From positions 1-9,137 of the forward strand of contig JBFHFJ010000117.1 of the NCBI GenBank assembly GCA_041583655.1: DNA of 9,137 nt, written 5' to 3'. This stretch comes from Haliea sp041583655 (GTDB taxonomy: Bacteria; Pseudomonadota; Gammaproteobacteria; Pseudomonadales; Halieaceae). Shown one piece after another: positions 7,472 to 9,137 of the stretch; position 1 is the first letter of the stretch, and each line of letters opens with the position of its first letter. The notes under the pieces were generated by a model. It saw only the letters and a program-made list of their open reading frames with translations. It did no database searches and had not been told where the DNA came from. The position numbers were made by a program, and so were the translations under genes.

Positions 7472-7492
7472 GCTCCGTGCATGTGTCGGAGC
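7472..7492 (-). promoter_or_regulatory. RBS-sequestering hairpin before the amidohydrolase
   Basis: The leader reads GCTCCG, a 9-nt loop (ACACATGCA), then CGGAGC: a perfect 6-bp GC-rich inverted repeat. The 3' arm contains the GGAG Shine-Dalgarno (7473-7476), which lies 6 nt before the ATG. If it folds in the mRNA it would hide the ribosome-binding site. The repeat is seen directly; a regulatory role is inference. Confidence 0.45.
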
Positions 7493-7525
7493 AACTGATG
7501 TTAGTGTCAGCGGCTTCTTCGGAGG

Positions 7526-7553
7526 TTGACAGATGTGGACAAAAGCTTGACCA
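7526..7553. promoter_or_regulatory. Candidate operator: TTGAC direct repeats plus imperfect palindrome
   Basis: On the plus strand TTGAC occurs at 7526-7530 and again at 7547-7551, exactly 21 bp (two helical turns) apart, with AG shared 3 bp before each copy. Overlapping this, TGGACAA (7536-7542) and TTGACCA (7547-7553) form an inverted repeat with one mismatch and a 4-bp spacer. AraC/XylS proteins commonly bind direct repeats with this spacing, and the regulator gene ends 29 bp away. The site lies upstream of the amidohydrolase start, where an activator would sit. No strong -35/-10 pair was found nearby; TAACAT is a poor -10 candidate. Confidence 0.35.
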
Positions 7554-7582
7554 AAGGCCACGTTGAGCCGCAGAAGAGCAGT

Positions 7583-8665
7583 TTATTCGCCGGTCTGCGC
7601 GTCCCCCTGCTCGCGATAGGCCTGCGGAGCCTGCCCCACCCAGGAGCGAAAGGCGCGGCTGAAGGCGCTGAGCTCGGAAAATCCCAGCTCATAGGCAATT
7701 TCCGCGATGGGCATTGAAGTGCGCCGCAAGTAGTATTTGGCGCGCTTGGTTCGCGCCAGATTCTTCACCTCCTGGAAGCTGCGGCCCTCGCTGGACAGCC
7801 TGCGCCGCAGGGTGCGGGGGGAAATGGCCAGCCGCTCCGCGATGTTTTCCAGGGTCGCTGATTCGTCAGCACCACAGCGGATAATTTCCCGGCAGAGGAT
7901 ATCGACAAAGCCGTTGCATGACTGCTCGGAGACGAAGTAGGTCTTCATCGCGTTGACCAGAATGTCATACAGCAGGGCGTGGCTGGTATGGAAGCGTTCC
8001 TGCAGGTAGCTGCGATCGAAGAACAGGCGGTTATCCACGCAGGAGAATTTCACCGGGGCCTGGAAAAAAGCCTGGAGCGCCTCCGCATTCTGGTCGTTGT
8101 CGTGACTGAGGCAGACATGCTTGATGGGAACCGGAATTCGTGTGGCTGTGTTCAGTGCCTGGACCAGGAAGGCCAGCAGATATTCGTTCAACTGGTTCAC
8201 CGCCACGCCTTCGGGAACAATCACGCGGAAGCCAAACTCGGCCAGGGGTTGACTGAAATCAAAGTCGATGGCGATCGCCGTGTCCACATAGCGATCGTAA
8301 TGCGAAAGACAGCGTATGCCGTCCCCTACGGAGGGCGCGGCGAGCATTGCCAGAATCAGCAGGCTCGCGGATTCATAATGATAGCGCCGGGCCATCTGCA
8401 GGCCCATGCGGGGGTTGTTGCTGTACTGTGCCGCCAGCTCCAGAAGGTTCGATACCTGAGTCGCGGGCAACGCCGCGTCGAGCTCCTCGCTGCGGTCAGG
8501 GTCAATATTGCACTGGCGGAAAACGGGGGTTGGATCAATGTTGTGATCCAGCAGATAGTCGCGCACATAGGCGACAAAGCGGGGGGACAGTGACGGCTCC
8601 AACTCACGCTGCGCCGGCTGGCGCAGCGCTTTCAATACACTTGTGTCAGGCCCCAACCGACCCAT
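7583..8665 (-). CDS. AraC-family transcriptional regulator (arabinose-binding-type N-domain)
   Basis: This 360-residue regulator carries an N-terminal ligand-sensing domain of the Arabinose_bd type (as in OruR/ArgR-like AraC proteins) at about residues 27-210, starting SPRFVAYVRDYLLDHNIDP. A C-terminal AraC DNA-binding domain follows: first helix-turn-helix at about 271-292 (ENIAERLAISPRTLRRRL) and second at about 319-351, with the signature AYELGFSELSAFSRAFRSW followed by PQAYR. Such proteins usually activate neighbouring catabolic genes in response to a substrate. It precedes the amidohydrolase-receptor cluster in the same orientation, so it is the likely local regulator. The ATG at 8665 gives about 26 residues before the conserved domain and has only a poorly spaced AGG upstream; in-frame TTG codons at 4, 11 and 22 are alternatives without better ribosome sites. 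A strong inverted repeat lies in these first codons. The gene begins 19 nt after the cytochrome stop. Confidence 0.92.
   Translation of the reverse strand: MGRLGPDTSVLKALRQPAQRELEPSLSPRFVAYVRDYLLDHNIDPTPVFRQCNIDPDRSEELDAALPATQVSNLLELAAQYSNNPRMGLQMARRYHYESASLLILAMLAAPSVGDGIRCLSHYDRYVDTAIAIDFDFSQPLAEFGFRVIVPEGVAVNQLNEYLLAFLVQALNTATRIPVPIKHVCLSHDNDQNAEALQAFFQAPVKFSCVDNRLFFDRSYLQERFHTSHALLYDILVNAMKTYFVSEQSCNGFVDILCREIIRCGADESATLENIAERLAISPRTLRRRLSSEGRSFQEVKNLARTKRAKYYLRRTSMPIAEIAYELGFSELSAFSRAFRSWVGQAPQAYREQGDAQTGE
8607..8628. repeat. 9-bp perfect inverted repeat in the 5' end of the AraC gene
   Basis: CGCTGCGCC (8607-8615) and GGCGCAGCG (8620-8628) are exact reverse complements separated by 4 bp. 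The repeat covers codons about 13-20 of the AraC gene as called and lies about 57 nt after the cytochrome stop. No T-run follows on the minus strand, so it is not a typical intrinsic terminator. Confidence 0.6.
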
Positions 8666-8684
8666 TGCCTGCCGGTGTTGTCAT

Positions 8685-9137
8685 TCAGGGCTGCAGCTGG
8701 CTGAAATAGGCAGCCAGGGCAGCGAACTCCTTTTCAGGCAGCTGCGCCACCGCCGCCTGCATCAGGGGATGGATACGCTCGCCCTTCTTGTAGGCAGCCA
8801 GCTGGGTTTGCAGATAGGTGGCGTGCTGCCCCGCAAGTATCGGCCATTCGTCGGCAACCGGTTTGCCGTCGAAGCCATGGCAAGCGGAACAGGCGCCGGC
8901 GAGCTGCCTGCCGCGCTCTACCAGCCCGGCATCACCATTGGCCGCTGAGGCGGGTTCCTGCTTCGCATACCAGGACGCGAGAGCCTGGATGTCCCCGTCA
9001 CTCAGGTTTCGCACAAAGGGAGCCATCAGCGCATTGGCGCGGGCGCCGGAACGAAAGGCAGTGATCTGCTGGGCAAGATAGGTCTCGTGTTGCCCGGCCA
9101 GATTGGGCCATTGCGGGTTACCGGAAACGCCGTCCGC
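8685..9137 (-). CDS. Di-heme cytochrome c4-type protein, C-terminal part (5' end beyond window)
   Basis: The frame is open from the right edge to a TGA at 8685-8687, giving 150 residues. It contains two halves of a duplicated c-type domain. The first lacks its heme motif, which must lie just outside, but keeps DGVSGNPQWPNLAGQ, HETYLAQQITAF and the likely axial Met (NALMAP, Met at about 38). The second is complete: CSACH heme-binding motif at about 83-87, DEWPILAGQHATYLQTQLAAY, and axial Met in HPLMQ at about 126. The repeated LAGQHxTYL element is diagnostic of cytochrome c4, a periplasmic di-heme electron carrier to terminal oxidases in Proteobacteria. An internal ATG at 9026 should not be taken as the start. 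Its link to the catabolic cluster is unclear; it may be a respiratory gene that happens to adjoin it. Confidence 0.92.
   Translation of the reverse strand, partial: ADGVSGNPQWPNLAGQHETYLAQQITAFRSGARANALMAPFVRNLSDGDIQALASWYAKQEPASAANGDAGLVERGRQLAGACSACHGFDGKPVADEWPILAGQHATYLQTQLAAYKKGERIHPLMQAAVAQLPEKEFAALAAYFSQLQP

Noticed and set aside
7183..7494. An out-of-frame 103-codon frame overlapping the amidohydrolase start, with an ATG in the leader hairpin loop
   Set aside because: No ribosome-binding site and no family features; it shadows the signal peptide and N-domain of the amidohydrolase.
6336..7529. A 397-codon plus-strand open frame opposite the amidohydrolase
   Set aside because: Same cause; the minus strand carries all amidohydrolase metal ligands, and this frame has low-complexity Val/Gly/Arg-rich sequence with no recognisable family.
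8685..9026. A small 113-residue mono-heme cytochrome starting at the ATG at 9026
   Set aside because: The frame continues upstream to the window edge with a second cytochrome c4 half (PNLAGQHETYL), and the ATG codes for the likely axial Met of the first heme domain.

Overview
All eight genes in this window lie on the minus strand and read right to left. Third codon positions are GC-rich throughout. A cytochrome c4, a large TonB-dependent outer-membrane receptor and an AraC/OruR-type regulator together point to a gram-negative proteobacterium. The overall style resembles marine or environmental Gammaproteobacteria such as the Halieaceae/Cellvibrionales type. That placement is an inference from gene content, because no ribosomal or taxonomic marker is present.

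Layout in transcription order: (1) the C-terminal part of a di-heme cytochrome c4 (8685-9137, 5' end outside the window); (2) 19 nt later, an AraC-family regulator with an N-terminal arabinose-binding-type domain (7583-8665); (3) a 116-nt gap with candidate operator repeats and a hairpin that covers the next ribosome-binding site; (4) a secreted YtcJ-type amidohydrolase (5715-7466); (5) a 57-nt gap with a weak promoter-like pair; (6) a TonB-dependent receptor (3210-5657); (7) an amidase-signature amidase (1750-3198); (8) a class II histone-deacetylase-like deacylase (594-1745); (9) a small NTF2/SnoaL-like protein (223-594); (10) the N-terminus of a class A flavin monooxygenase (1-204, 3' end outside the window). 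No stretch above 300 bases lacks a gene, and no tRNA, rRNA, CRISPR array or insertion sequence was seen.

From the receptor to the monooxygenase the spacings are 11 nt, 4 nt, a 1-nt TGATG overlap and 18 nt, so these five genes almost certainly form one translationally coupled transcript. The amidohydrolase and AraC regulator just upstream probably belong to the same functional unit. Inferred logic: the receptor imports a scarce substrate, the exported amidohydrolase may act on it in the periplasm, the amidase and HDAC-like enzyme cleave amide or acyl groups in the cytoplasm, and the flavin monooxygenase with its NTF2-like partner oxidises the product. The AraC protein would sense the substrate or an intermediate. 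The substrate cannot be read from the sequence. The combination of three unrelated amide or imide-type hydrolases with a dedicated outer-membrane receptor is the most interesting feature here.
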